Origin: Humulus lupulus
Lineage: Eukaryota > Streptophyta > Magnoliopsida > Rosales > Cannabaceae
Reading direction: 5' to 3'
Assembly: GCF_963169125.1 (NCBI RefSeq)
Contig: NC_084793.1
Span: forward strand, 134,456,297 to 134,520,296
DNA: 64,000 bases
The position numbers and the translations under genes were made by a program. The stretch's first letter is position 1. The number at the start of each line of letters is the position of its first letter. The notes under the pieces were generated by a model. It made no database searches and was not told where the DNA came from. It saw only the letters and a program-made list of their open reading frames with translations. This document shows positions 1-10,996 of this stretch, piece after piece.

Positions 1-474
1 GGCGAACAAAAAAATGGTCGCACGCTGCAAAATCTTATTTTCTTATAGTGACTTATAAAAAATTTAACAAATCTGTTAGAATTTCTCCTTAATTTACTCG
101 GTTTATTATTATTTTAAGAAAAATATATATTAGCGCTGAGATATTGTTATCAGATTCAGATGTTCCTTAATAATCACGTTGCGAATCAATTGTGGTTGGT
201 TTTACGCAAAATCTACACTTGTTGACCTTTACGAACTATAATGTAAATACAATATAATCAGTATTTAATGTAACACACACAAAATATATTATATATATTT
301 ATTTATATAGCATGAATCATTAATTAAAACAATTAAGATGGTCATGTTTATCAAAAACTGACCTTGACTAGTGTGTCAATGACAAACAAATTAAGGTTTC
401 GTTTGCAAATAAAACTAATGAGAGATTTATAGATTGACAAAGTTTGAATTTTATCTTTTTCATTATATATATAT
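1..474. other. AT-rich stretch without recognised features
   Basis: No coding potential, RNA gene or transposon terminus could be recognised here. The stretch is AT-rich and is followed by a Helitron-like element. Confidence 0.5.
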
Positions 475-1637
475 TCTATATAATAAGTGTGTAGATAACG
501 GAAATTTTTGGTTTTAACGATTTTTTATTTTTTTAATGTTAACTTTAACGGAATATTCTTATATTTAACAGAATATTCTTATATTTAACAGTAATTTATA
601 AACCCTTCAACTTAAATAAAATAAAATAAATAATTAAAAAAAATTCAAATAGGATATTTTTGAGATATTTTATAATGATAATTATTTAAAAATAATAAAT
701 AATTAAACAAATTAAAATATGATATTTTAAAGATATTTTAAAGATATTTTACAATGATAATTATTTAAAAATAATAAATAATTAAACAAATTAAAATATA
801 ATATCTTTTAGATATTTTAATAATTATTATTTAAAAATAATAATATCATACGTTTTATAACTTAAATAAAATTTAATTAAACTTAAACTCACTTATTACA
901 ATAATATCATATTAAATATATAAATAATTTACTGTGAATTAGCAACAAATTACATTTTTTTTTTTAAACCTAGGAATAAACATAAATTTAAAATCTACGT
1001 ATTCTTATATTTAACAGAATATTCTTATATTTAACAGTAATTTGTAAACCCTTCAACTTAAATAAAATAAAATAAATAATTAAAAAAAATTCAAATAGGA
1101 TATTTTTGAGATATTTTATAATGATAATTATTTAAAAATAATAAATAATTAAACAAATTAAAATATGATATTTTTAAGATATTTTACAATGATAATTATT
1201 TAAAAATAATAAATAATTAAACAAATTAAAATATAATATCTTTTAGATATTTTAATAATTATTATTTAAAAATAATAATATCATACGTTTTATAACTTAA
1301 AGAAAATTTAATTAAACTTAAACTCACTTATTACAATAATATCATATTAAATATATAAATAATTTACTGTGAATTAGCAACAAATTACATTTTTTTTTTA
1401 AAAACTAGGAATAAACATAAATTTAAAATCTACGTATAATATATAATTTCTTGTTACCACTGTCAAATTCAAAAACCACAATAAATATAAACTTAAACAA
1501 AAATAAATAAGTTATTTAATTAAAATAAGATATTTATTTCAAAATTTATGACATTAATATAAATTTAATAAAAATAATTAATAAATTTTATAAATAAAGC
1601 TAACAAAATGTGCATATTGCACGTTGCTTGTATATAG
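475..1637 (+). mobile_element. Helitron-like non-autonomous element (copy 1)
   Basis: The left end reads TCTATATAATAAGTGTGTAG. The right end has a 5-bp stem hairpin (GTGCA-TAT-TGCAC) about 10 bases before ATAG, close to the Helitron rule of a hairpin followed by CTRR. Two related copies lie on the minus strand beyond element A (about 16975-17454 and 17466-18061); the latter ends in a proper CTAG followed by T. No coding sequence is present, so mobility would depend on an autonomous partner. The base before the TC start is T rather than the usual A, so the left boundary may be off by several bases. It could instead be another AT-rich MITE family. Confidence 0.45.
571..1437. repeat. 446-bp tandem duplication inside the Helitron-like element
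   Basis: The motif GAATATTCTTATATTTAACA followed by GTAATTT occurs at 571 and again at 1017, a spacing of 446 bases. The sequence after each is nearly identical up to the shared AAATTTAAAATCTACGTA near 1000 and 1435. The second copy lacks a short stretch near 730 that is itself repeated in the first copy. This looks like replication slippage or unequal exchange in a non-coding element. Confidence 0.85.
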
Positions 1638-2034
1638 TATATATATATATATGTGTGTGTGTATGTGTGTGTGTGAAGAAGTGTTTAGTTTTAAAGTTGT
1701 AAAAACATTGTCTATAATTTTAATAAAATTGATAGAATGAATTATAAATCTAAAATATATATAAATATTTATATCAATAATCTCTGCATATATGTCATTT
1801 AAACACAATGTTGACATAGATATATATTTACATGACTACATGACATATATACAAAATACAATAATATTTAAAAAATAAATTGATAATAAAAATAAAATAA
1901 AAATAGAAAAAGTCATAGTGTACGTAGACAGTAATATACATATATCAACTATTTTTATTTTCTAATGTATCTCACAATGTCTTTTGGTGAAATTGATGAA
2001 GAAAAAAAGATTCAATCACTTGATAAAAAATAAA
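1638..2034. other. AT-rich flank with TA/GT microsatellite
   Basis: A (TA)n run passes into a (GT)n run at about 1633-1674. The rest is AT-rich with no recognised gene. The last five bases, ATAAA (2030-2034), are the left target duplication of element A. Confidence 0.6.
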
Positions 2035-2783
2035 TGTTGACGCGGTTCTTCGACAACAGATAATTATATGAATAAGGAGAGGGATTAGTGCTAAATAATG
2101 AACCGTAATAGATGAATGATCTCAAAGGAAAATTATAACTCGAATACTTTTGTAGGTGGTTCAAATGTTAAAATCCTTCTAGTCCACCAGCCAATATTAT
2201 TGATATATCTTTGATATTCTTTACAGGGTACTTCTTTAAAAATTAGAAGCCAACCCTTTGCAACTCCCAGGGTCTCCATATTTATAGGGAGAGGGCGCCT
2301 GGGTGTTGGCAAAGGAGGTCGTCCCGTGACCTTCTTACCCATCATGTCACTTCTGTTACATTCATGATTAATTCCTAAAACCTGACAATGAAGTGTGGTA
2401 TAATCAATAGGTAACGGGGATAATGAGCCGCATGGCCCAACCCAGTCGTGGGTGCCTGAACACGCACATTTATGTTGCGTGTCCGAGAATTCAGGAATGG
2501 AGCAGACACGTGATGTCTGATATATGCACGTTTACATTGCGTGGTTGACTTTATTAAAGGTCAGAGGTGTCATCTCAAACTCGTACCCCGAGCTTGATGT
2601 AGTCTCAGCTCGTAGTGTCCATGCTGCTGATCCGATCCCTTAGTAATCACTAAACCTTTGGTTATCTCGAGCTAGAGAGGTAGAGACTTGTAACAGCAGT
2701 TTCGGGTAGGTGGCGTCCACGTGGCTAATAGAATTATGCCCTTTTCCAGCTCGCTAATAACTCGTGGATATTTAGGGCATACA
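2035..2783 (-). repeat. Element A 3' LTR (left in window)
   Basis: 749 bp, TG...CA ends, collinear with 16221-16969 without evident indels. The polypurine tract lies directly inside it at 2784-2796, which makes this the 3' LTR of the minus-strand element. Confidence 0.93.
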
Positions 2784-2796
2784 TTTGCCCCCCAAG
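2784..2796 (-). other. Polypurine tract of element A
   Basis: The minus strand reads CTTGGGGGGCAAA immediately before the 3' LTR start TGTATGCCC. This is the expected primer for plus-strand DNA synthesis and fixes the element's orientation. Confidence 0.85.
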
Positions 2797-3046
2797 CCCC
2801 TGCTCGTGGCATATGACGTCACCTGGGGCCACAGTGGGGGCTTTTAGGTTTCTTTGTGGTCTCTCCATATCCCGCCCATTACGCTGGTATCGGATACGTG
2901 GAGCATCGTGGTTGGTGACGGTTCGTCTTCCGAGAATTGCATTAAATGGCCTAGCCTATCTTCGGCCATCGTTTCATCTTTCGAGTAGTGATCCTCGTAT
3001 CCCACATCAAGACAATCGAACGGACCTCATCCTTTGGCCTTTTACG

Positions 3047-3055
3047 TATATATAA
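3047..3055 (+). promoter_or_regulatory. TATA box of the antisense gene in element A
   Basis: TATATATAA lies about 750 bases upstream of the antisense gene's ATG (3802). A pyrimidine-rich leader follows at about 3085-3150 (CTTCTTCTTTCTTCTC type), then a 5' UTR intron donor at 3271 (GTAAGT) and an acceptor at 3792-3793, nine bases before the ATG codon. It is inside the element but oriented opposite to gag-pol. The use of this box is inferred from spacing and context. Confidence 0.6.
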
Positions 3056-3270
3056 GGTTGGCCACCCTTCGCATAAGCCACCCTTTTATTTGAAATTTTT
3101 CTCAACTTCTTCTTTCTTCTCAGTTTCAAAACCCTTTCTTTCTTCCGGTCACTATTCCCAGCGTTCCTGAGGTTCAGACACGAGGGCTCTTTCGTGACTC
3201 CGATACCAGCAATACCAACAGGATTTCAACCCAAACGCTCCTTTCATTCTTTACACAGCAAAAAATTTCT

Positions 3271-3793
3271 GTAAGTCCTCCGTTTGTTGCATGCTTTAAA
3301 TGTTTTCCCTTTCTCTTGCTTAGGTAAACTTTCTCTTTAGTCGCGTGCAGTAGGTCTTTTGTCTTTTGTTCTTCTCTGCTGGTATTTTATGCGTAGGTTT
3401 TTATCCTAGGGGTATCAACCGTAGGAAAAACTGTTTAGGAGCATGACTCATAGGATACAACTTATGCGGTGATTTTCTGGGTAAAATTTTTATGCCTGTT
3501 TGGAACAACCAGTTTCTAGGATGCAAAAACCGGTTAGCTTAGGGGACACGCTTCATAGGCGGTTTTGCCTACCGAAACTTTTCTTCCAAGGAAAACTTTT
3601 ATCCTGTCCCTCCTAACACACAGATTCCGAGTAATCGGGGACCCGTTGGGAGCACAGGCGCATGTTCATAGAATCGTGTGGTCTCACTCACCGCGGGCTG
3701 AGATTACCTTAGCCCATGTAAAGGAAACCCTTCGCTCTAGATTCTTTCTTATGCTTAGGTCGCCTTTTCTAAATTTTCTTCTTTGTTCGTTAG
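3271..3793 (+). other. Probable 5' UTR intron of the antisense gene
   Basis: The donor CT/GTAAGTCC at 3271 and the acceptor TTCGTTAG ending at 3793 bound a T-rich, ATG-containing stretch with no long open frame. The coding ATG follows at 3802. A long leader intron is common in plant genes and would explain the distance from TATA box to ATG. The matching part of element C is deleted, so it cannot be confirmed by comparison. Confidence 0.5.
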
Positions 3794-3801
3794 GCGACCA
3801 G

Positions 3802-6583
3802 ATGGCACCCAAGAAGAGCGCATCCAAGAAGAGTGCTGGCAGCTCGTCTTCCCAGCAAGCCAGCAAAGGCAAAGAGGTGGCCACAAACTCCCTAATCCCC
3901 AACTTTGGTCCCACCGTGGAGAAGGAGGTCGAGGTGGGGCCCGATGCCTTTTTCGAGGCCGAGAGGATCGCCTCGAAGGTCACCACCCAAGGGAAAGTTA
4001 ACAAAATTATGCTTTCCCATAATATAGAGATAGGGAGGGATGCCCTGGACGCCCGACCTCCCCTTGAGGGCGAGCGGAGCTGCACGCCGCTCGATGAGGA
4101 GTACGCCGCCTGTAGCGATGAGCATCTCAAGGCTGGGGCCTTCCTTTCGCTGGACCAGTACTTCGCGGATTTTTTAAATTACGTGAAGCTGGCCCCCTTC
4201 CAGCTCCCCCCTAACTCCTACCATTTGTTAGCGAGGTTGAAGTATTTATTCCTGAAGCAGGAATGGGAGGTCCCCACGCCGGCGGACATCCTTTACTTCT
4301 TTTGCCTCAAAGCCAGCCCGGAGCAACGGGGGCGAGGTGACGGGTTCTACTACCTGACCCATTTTCCCAATTCGACTGCGGTCATCGAGCTGCCCAGCCA
4401 CCCCAATGACTTCAAGGATAAATTCTTCATGTCAAAGGGGTTTCCATGTCAAAGGGGTTTCGCAACTATGAATACCATTACTTCAACCGTCCTCGTAAGT
4501 TCCTTCTATCTTCAGCTCGTAAGTTGGTTGCTGATTAGCCTCTTTTTATTCGTTCCTGACTTAGAAACTATCATGCAGCTATTTTCGCGAGGACGACCAA
4601 GTCAGTGACCCTTGGGGGTCAATACGAAACCTTGGCGGGGCTCCCCCCAAGTGAAAAAGATTACCGCCAGCTCGTGTCTGACGAGACAATGCTGGCGTGT
4701 AAGTTAATTTCCCCAGGCCAGACTCTGGCCTTGAGGAGACTGCAGACCATCCCCGCTGCTCGTGAGATGGTGCCCATCCCCGAGGAGGAGGCCGCGGATG
4801 AGGATGAGGACGAGGAGGATGAGGTGCCCCTCATGCGCCGAAAGTGGGCTTTGGAGGTCACCCAGGAAGTCAATGCAGAGAGGACCCAGTCCGGGGCAGT
4901 AGCCGGCCCCTCCGGCCAAGGTAACCCTTACTTATTTAGGGGCTTAGACAGGGCCACTGACGACCTACGGCTTGCTAGGTTTAACCCCAGCCAACTCGTT
5001 CACCGCCACCAAAATGACCTAGACTGCGACGTCACCTTACTCCAATGTGTTGACCAGCTCGTGTTGTGTTATGACATGAGCCGCCCTAGGGGGACCGTAG
5101 CAGTAGATAACACCCTGGCCTTTAGGTCGGCCTTTTTTGAGGAGTACGAGACCAATCTTAGATCGTGGCCCTCCCTCCTGGAGGGTGTAGTAGCTCCGGG
5201 TCTTAGGCAGTACGTAGAAGAGTCCAATCCCGAGGCGAATCCGGACCCAGAGCCTCCTCTAGCCCGTGAAGTCATTATCTAAGACTCCCCCGTAGAAGCT
5301 CCGGGGCCGGAGGTCATGACAATAGATTCCTCTTCTAGCTCGGAGGGTAGGACCCTTCTCAATACATACTTAAGCTCTGCTTTCTTTTTTTTTTTTTGCA
5401 CAAATATTTTTACATGTATATTAATGCTTTGCTGTATTTGTTTCAGACGAGGAGATGTCGCAGCCCGGGGGCAATGATCTATGAGCTATGTTCCATGGAG
5501 GAAACCCTTCCTCCGGGTTTTCTGGGCCCATGGTGAAGAGGCTCCAGATGGCGAAGAAAGCTGTCGGGACTACCTCCAAGTCTCCTACCAAGGGGAAAAA
5601 CCAAGGCTCTGCTGCCATAGAGAAAGTGCCTCCATCCCCTCCTACAGTGCAGAAGATGGCTCCGCCTCCCCCGCGACCTCCTGTCCTTACTCAGGAGCAG
5701 GATGTGCCCACTGGGACCTTGTCAGCTCCGACCCCCGGTGTGCGCGTCCCGATCAACCCCCAGGCCTTGGAGAAAGTCCCCGAGGTCTTTAGGGGGATGG
5801 TCTACGAAACTGCGACCTACATGGTGGACCACTACTACAACGCCACCCCAAGGGATTTGCGGGAGATCGAGACAAGGAGTCCCGAGAATGTGATGGAGTC
5901 TTCATTGGGGATGACCCTCACGGTTAGTTGGCTTTGCCACTGGTTCTTCCTATTTGTTTATTTCTCTTTTTTTTCTAAGGCACTTGCCTTATTATCTTTT
6001 GGTCTTGCAGGCAGCTTTGGCCCTCCACCGGAGCATATCTCGATCCCGGGCCAGGATCGAGGAGATCAGGGGCGAGCATCAGGCTGCTCAGGTTGCCCTT
6101 GCGTCTGCTCAACAACAGGAGCGAGATGCCAAGGCGGCCCTGGCAACTGCCCGAGAAAATGAGAGGGTCGCGTAGGCCGCTTCGGCTGCTGCGCAGATCG
6201 AGCTGGAGGCATCTCGGACCAAGCTGCAGGAGGCCGAGGCCACCGAGGTCGCCCTAGACGCTGCGAAGATTGAGCTTGAGGAGGCCAAGGCTGCTCGGGC
6301 TGCCCTAGATGCCACGAAGGTCGAGGTCGAGGAGGCCAAGGCTGCTCTGGCGGCGGAGAGGGCAGCTTCCAGCTCCTCCATGGAGGCCATGCTGTACCAC
6401 TGCTGGGCCTTCAACCCTGATGGTGACTTCTCCTTCCTGGGGTCGGACGTGTGGGGGTCCTTTTTGGAGAAGTTTAAGGCTCGCCTTCAACAAGAGGCAC
6501 CCTCCGAGACTGGGGAGACTTCCACTGCCACTGAGCAGGATGGCGAGGGGGTGACTTCATTAGAGCGGCCTGGCGGGGCTTAG
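3802..6583 (+). pseudogene. Opposite-strand extra gene (aORF) of element A, four-exon pseudogene
   Basis: Four coding exons are inferred at 3802-4494, 4579-5346, 5447-5922 and 6011-6583. They have GT-AG borders and consistent phases and are conserved in element C at 33610-36175. The ancestral product would be about 830 residues: a Lys/Ser-rich start (MAPKKSASKKSAG); a globular domain at residues about 30-225 resembling the 'putative gypsy type transposon' family (FQLPPNSYHLL, ILYFFCLKAS); an acidic run (DEDEDEEDE); a Pro-rich linker; a long Ala/Glu/Lys coiled coil; and a conserved tail (DVWGSFLEKFKARLQQE). Lesions: a 17-bp tandem duplication near 4431-4465 that shifts the frame, TAA at 5280, TGA at 5482 and TAG at 6173. 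Extra ORFs in this position and orientation are known in Tat elements; the molecular role is unknown. Confidence 0.75.
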
Positions 6584-6820
6584 GATTTTTCTCCTTTCCT
6601 TTTATCATTTACTTTTTTTTTTATTTGTAACTTTATATTATGAGGTTTTTATCCTCGAAAAAATTGGTATCCCCAACTTTATTTCAATTTGTTTACATAT
6701 TTTTTCTCCGACCTTATGGTTACTTCTCTTCTATGCATTTGGTGATAACTGAGTTTCTGTTGGTGTTGTGATTGACATCTTATGCTTTTCTAGGAAAAAA
6801 CATGTTAATCAACTTGAACC

Positions 6821-7431
6821 AACTTCTAAGACTTAAGTCCTGGTTGTATCCAGGACATTAATTTATGAACTTAATTCGTATTAATCCTTTATCGATATCT
6901 CGTGCTTTTTAAGAAAAACGTCGATCAACCAATTTGAAATAACTTCTAAGTTTTAGGACCTGGTTGTATCCAGGACATTAATTTGAAAACTTAGTTCGTG
7001 TTAATCCTTTATCGATATCTCGTGCTTTTTAAGAAAAACATCGATCAACCAATTTGAACTAACTTCTAAGTTTTTAGGACGACCTGGTTATATCCAGGAT
7101 ACAACTTAGTTCGCGTTAATCCTTTTATCGATATCTCGTGCTTTTTAAGAAAAACATCGATCAACCAATTTGAACTAACTTCTAAGTTTTTAGGACGACC
7201 TGGTTATATCCAGGATACAACTTACTTCGCGTTAATCCTTTATCGATATCTCGTGCTTTTTAAGAAAAACATCGATCAATCAATTTGAACTAACTTCTAA
7301 GTTTTTAGGACGGCCTGGCTATATTCAGGATACAACTTAGTTCATGTTAATCCTTTATCGATATCTCGTGCTTTTTAAGAAAAACATCGATCAATCAATT
7401 TGAACTAACTTCTAGGTTTTTAGGACGACCT
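6821..7431. repeat. 115-120 bp tandem repeats of element A, six copies
   Basis: The marker AACTTCTAAG recurs at 6821, 6941, 7061, 7177, 7292 and (as AACTTCTAGG) 7407. Each unit contains a CCTGGTTGTATCCAGGA-like inverted pair and TCGTGCTTTTTAAGAAAAAC. The array sits between the antisense gene and pol and is interrupted in its last unit by the solo LTR at 7432; the tail resumes at 9682. Element C has eight units of the same family at 36340-37250. Variable tandem arrays downstream of pol are typical of Tat elements. Confidence 0.88.
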
Positions 7432-9681
7432 TGTTGGAGATGTGCCCTGAAAGCATATGTAGTAGACATTGTTTTTATGAAATAAATAAATAAATTGAAT
7501 TTGTTATGCATATATTTTATGGACTATATTATTCTATGATAATATTATGTAAATATCAGGAAAATTCCTAAGTTCATGTATGTAATCTCAAACACGTATT
7601 AGTATGAGAGGATTGTGTTTGAGATAAATGAACTTGAATAGTTCGCAGTAAGATAAAGTTATGAAATCTTTAGATTAATTACTGCAAGTACGGTCCACTA
7701 GTATTATGAATACATGTGATCTAGATCCGGATCACTAGTGGGGTAGGACACTTTAGTGGAGGTGCTTTATATTAGAGAATATATAGAACTGGACCAGATA
7801 TGTTTATTAATACTTAGTTAAATACCATTTCGAAGTATTAATTAAATATATCAACTGATGATCATATACAAATAGATCTTAATCCTGAGGTTACTATGAA
7901 CTCCTGTTTATGTTATATGAGTTATTTGATTCACTTGTTAGGGTCTGTCAGAATGATCGGGCTAAAAACTTTTGTTTTGGGAACTCATTAATATAGATGG
8001 CTGGGGACATAGTATACAGATATGGAATCTATACCTTCTCGCAAGAGATTGAATGATGGTTCTCTTAAGGGTTGACTTTTGGGACTGAAAGGTTATTGAG
8101 CTCAAATTCATAATTTAGTTATGAATTAACCTTCACTAGTAGAGTCAATGGTACTTAAGGAAACAAGAGATAATTAAATGAGTAAAACGGTAATTTTATT
8201 CCCGATTAATTATGAACCATTATTAGAGGGTCAAGTTGTATGCAATGATTAAATCAATGGACGCTTTATGATTATAAAGTACTCAGTAAATGAAATGCCT
8301 ATAATTACAAGAGTGCAGTCTCATATTTATAGTGAAATAATTATGAGATTAATAAATTAAGATTATTTAATTAAAGAGTTTAATTAATAATCTCAAATTT
8401 ATTGGAGCTTGGAATTATAGGTCCCCATAGCGGCTCTATCAACACTGTTCAAGGTAAGAGTTGATATGAAGGGAAAATAGTTTAAAGACATATTTAGGAA
8501 GAAATTTGTTCTTCAGGCCAAATATGCAATTATATGATAATAGTGATTAATTAATTAATTACAAATTAGTTGTAGTTAACCAAATTAATTAATATTTAAT
8601 TATTATATAATTTTCGAAATTATATTAAATAATTAAATTAATTTTCGAAATTTAATTAAATAATTAATTAATTATAATTTTTTGAAATTATAATAAATTA
8701 AATATTTAATTTCGAAAATTTGGGTTTAATTAATTAGTAGAATTAATTAAATATCTTTATTTGAGTGGGAGAAAATAATCTGATAAGTTCAAATTAGATT
8801 TGAATTTAAAAGATTAATATTTATTCAAATAATTAATTATATTTGATAATTAATTAAAATGGATAATTAATTTGAATTCAAATTTGAATTAGTTATCAGG
8901 TTGTTAGATCTTATCTGACAAAGTAATTTGAATAAATAATTGAATAAAATTTGAAAAACAAATATCCCTAGAAATTAGAAAGCTACACGTTCACACACAG
9001 TCCAGGACTGTGTGTGGCGTGTAGCACCAGTGTTTTTAAGGGATGGGATTTTCAATTTTATTTATTTAATTAATTAATTAATGGATAATTCAAAAATTGG
9101 TTTTTCGTATTTTTTCATTAATGGAATAATTAATTAATTAAAAATTAAATTGTAAAATGGTTACAGATTTAATTTTTAAATTTTGAATTTTTTCTGTTAA
9201 GTATGACTGATCAGAAAATTATTCAAATAAGATAAGTGAAGAGAGTGAGACTACTCTGATAATTTTTCGCTCTGTGAACATAGAACGATAGTTTTCTCTC
9301 CCTGAAAATAAAGAACCCATTCTCAGGCCTATTCTCTTGATCTCATGTGTTGAGTACATCAAGTAGAATCACAAATAAACTATCCTTCATTCTCTAAGTG
9401 CCCACACATTTCTTGAGGTGTAGAGAACGCTTTGGAAGATCTTGGTGTGAGTACGTGGAGCGGATTGGATAGGAAGATCATTCTAAATACGAGAAGATAG
9501 CAAGGACACTTGATAGGTTTCAAGAGGTATGATTTCTATCACTATCTTGCTTATGATTAATGTATGTATATTAATGGATCCGCATATTTAAAGGTAGTTT
9601 AAATATGTTACAAAATTTTTGTTGTACACTGGGCCAACCACACCACCTTTCCGCTGCGTATTAGGAAACTCGTTCCTAACA
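7432..9681. mobile_element. Solo LTR, probably Ty1/copia, nested in element A
   Basis: The segment starts TGTTGGAGATGTGCCC and ends CGTTCCTAACA. It is flanked by the 5-bp duplication GACCT (7427-7431 and 9682-9686), which splits one tandem-repeat unit of A cleanly. The 2250 bases have no gag or pol frame; they are AT-rich in the middle with a gene-leader-like stretch near 9290-9540. The TGTTGGAG start and the end stretch CCTTTCCGCTGCGTATTAGG resemble plant copia LTRs. With no internal region it is read as a solo LTR left by LTR-LTR recombination. The lineage is tentative. Confidence 0.8.
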
Positions 9682-9703
9682 GACCTGGTTATATCCAGGA
9701 CAT

Positions 9704-9715
9704 ATGCCCCCCAAG
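9704..9715 (-). other. Internal polypurine-tract-like site in element A
   Basis: The minus strand reads CTTGGGGGGCAT, almost the same as the terminal tract at 2784-2796. It lies about 130 bases downstream of the pol stop, before the tandem repeats. The same site occurs in element C at 37254-37265. It could be a second plus-strand primer or mark a former 3' end. Confidence 0.55.
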
Positions 9716-9841
9716 TAATTAGGAAAGGGTCTTTCGTGGTTACTTGACGTTACATCCACAAATATATACAATAATGTAAAAAGATTTAATTGTCATTACT
9801 TAAACAAAAGATGGCTTTTCTGATTAAGCCTTACAAAGATA

Positions 9842-10996
9842 TTATTGGTAATATTTCTTCAAATGGATAGCGACCCAAGTTCGTGGGACTACTTCTCCAT
9901 TAAGCTGAGCTAACTTGTAGGTTCCTTCTTTTATGACCTCGGTTATTTGATAGGGCCCTTCCCAATTCGGTCCCAATACTCCGTCCTTGGGATCCTTACT
10001 GGCTAGGAAGACTCTTCTGAGGACCAGGTCGCCAACGCTAAAGGTGCATTTCCTGACCTTTGAGTTGAAATAACGAGTGATCTTTTGTTGATAATGCGCG
10101 AGTTGTAGCTGTGAATCTTCTCGTCTTTCGTCAATCAGGTCGAGGGACACGCAGAGCAATTCGTCATTGCGGTCTTGGTCAAATGCCTGCACTCTATGCG
10201 AGGCTACCTTTACTTCGACAGGAAGGAATGCCTCACTCCCGAAAGCTAGGGAGAAAGGAGTATGACCCGTCGGCGTTCGATGCGAGGTCTGGTATGCCCA
10301 CAGTACCTGGGGGAGCTGTTCAGGCCAGACTCCCTTGGCTTCGTCCAGTGTTTTCTTAAGGCTTGCCTTTAGCGTCTTATTGACGGACTCGACCTGCCCA
10401 TTGGCCTGGGGATAGACTACGGAGGAGAAGCTCTTAACAATGTCGTGCCTCTCACAGAATTCGGTGAAGAGGTCGCTATCGAACTGCATTCCATTATCTG
10501 ATACGATCTTCTTTGGCAGCCCGAATCGGCAGATAATGCTCTTGACCACGAAGTCGAGGACTCTTTTTGAAGTGATCATTGCCAGGGGCTCTGCTTCTGC
10601 CCACTTGGTGAAGTAGTCGATAGCTACCACCGCGTAGTGAACTCCTCCCTTTCCAGTAGGGAGGGCACTAACCAAGTCAATCCCCCAGATCGCGAATGGC
10701 CACGGGGACGAGATCATCTTCAGCTCGACTGGGGGAGCTCAGGCAACTGTGGCAAATCGCTGGCACTTGTCACATTTTTTGACGTAGGAGATCGAGTCCT
10801 TTGACAGAGTGGGCCAGTAATACCCTTGCCTTAATATCTTCAGGGCCAGGTTTTGCCCCCCAGTGTGATCTCCGTAAAAACCCTTGTGCACCTCCTGCAA
10901 AATGGTCTTCGCCTCGCCTGGCAGAACACACCGCAAGAGAGGTAGAGAGTGGCCACGCCGATATAATATCCCATCTATCACTGTATACCTTGGAGC
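9842..10996 (-). pseudogene. Integrase region of element A
   Basis: The integrase would insert the element's cDNA into the genome. The zinc-binding H-H-C-C motif is seen (HKGFYGDH, then CDKC). The catalytic core has Asp in WGIDLV, Asp in IVSDNG and Glu in NGQVESVNK, so the D-D-E triad is intact. The C-terminus ends VAIHLKKYYQ with the polyprotein stop at 9842. There is no chromodomain, as expected for Tat. Two in-frame stops break it: TAG before the zinc region (CAG in the sister copy) and TGA at about 10740 just before the core. It is in the same frame as the protease and RT upstream. Confidence 0.88.

Noticed and set aside
1578..1817. 79-codon minus-strand ORF
   Set aside because: It is encoded by the TA/GT microsatellite and AT-rich sequence with biased Ile/Tyr/His content.
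3684..4130. 148-codon minus-strand ORF opposite the first exon of the antisense gene
   Set aside because: It is a shadow of the real coding frame on the plus strand, and the same shadow appears in element C at 33572-33811.
6821..7431. CRISPR array, because of regular repeats
   Set aside because: Repeats are contiguous without unique spacers, lie in plant retrotransposons, and are ordinary tandem repeats.
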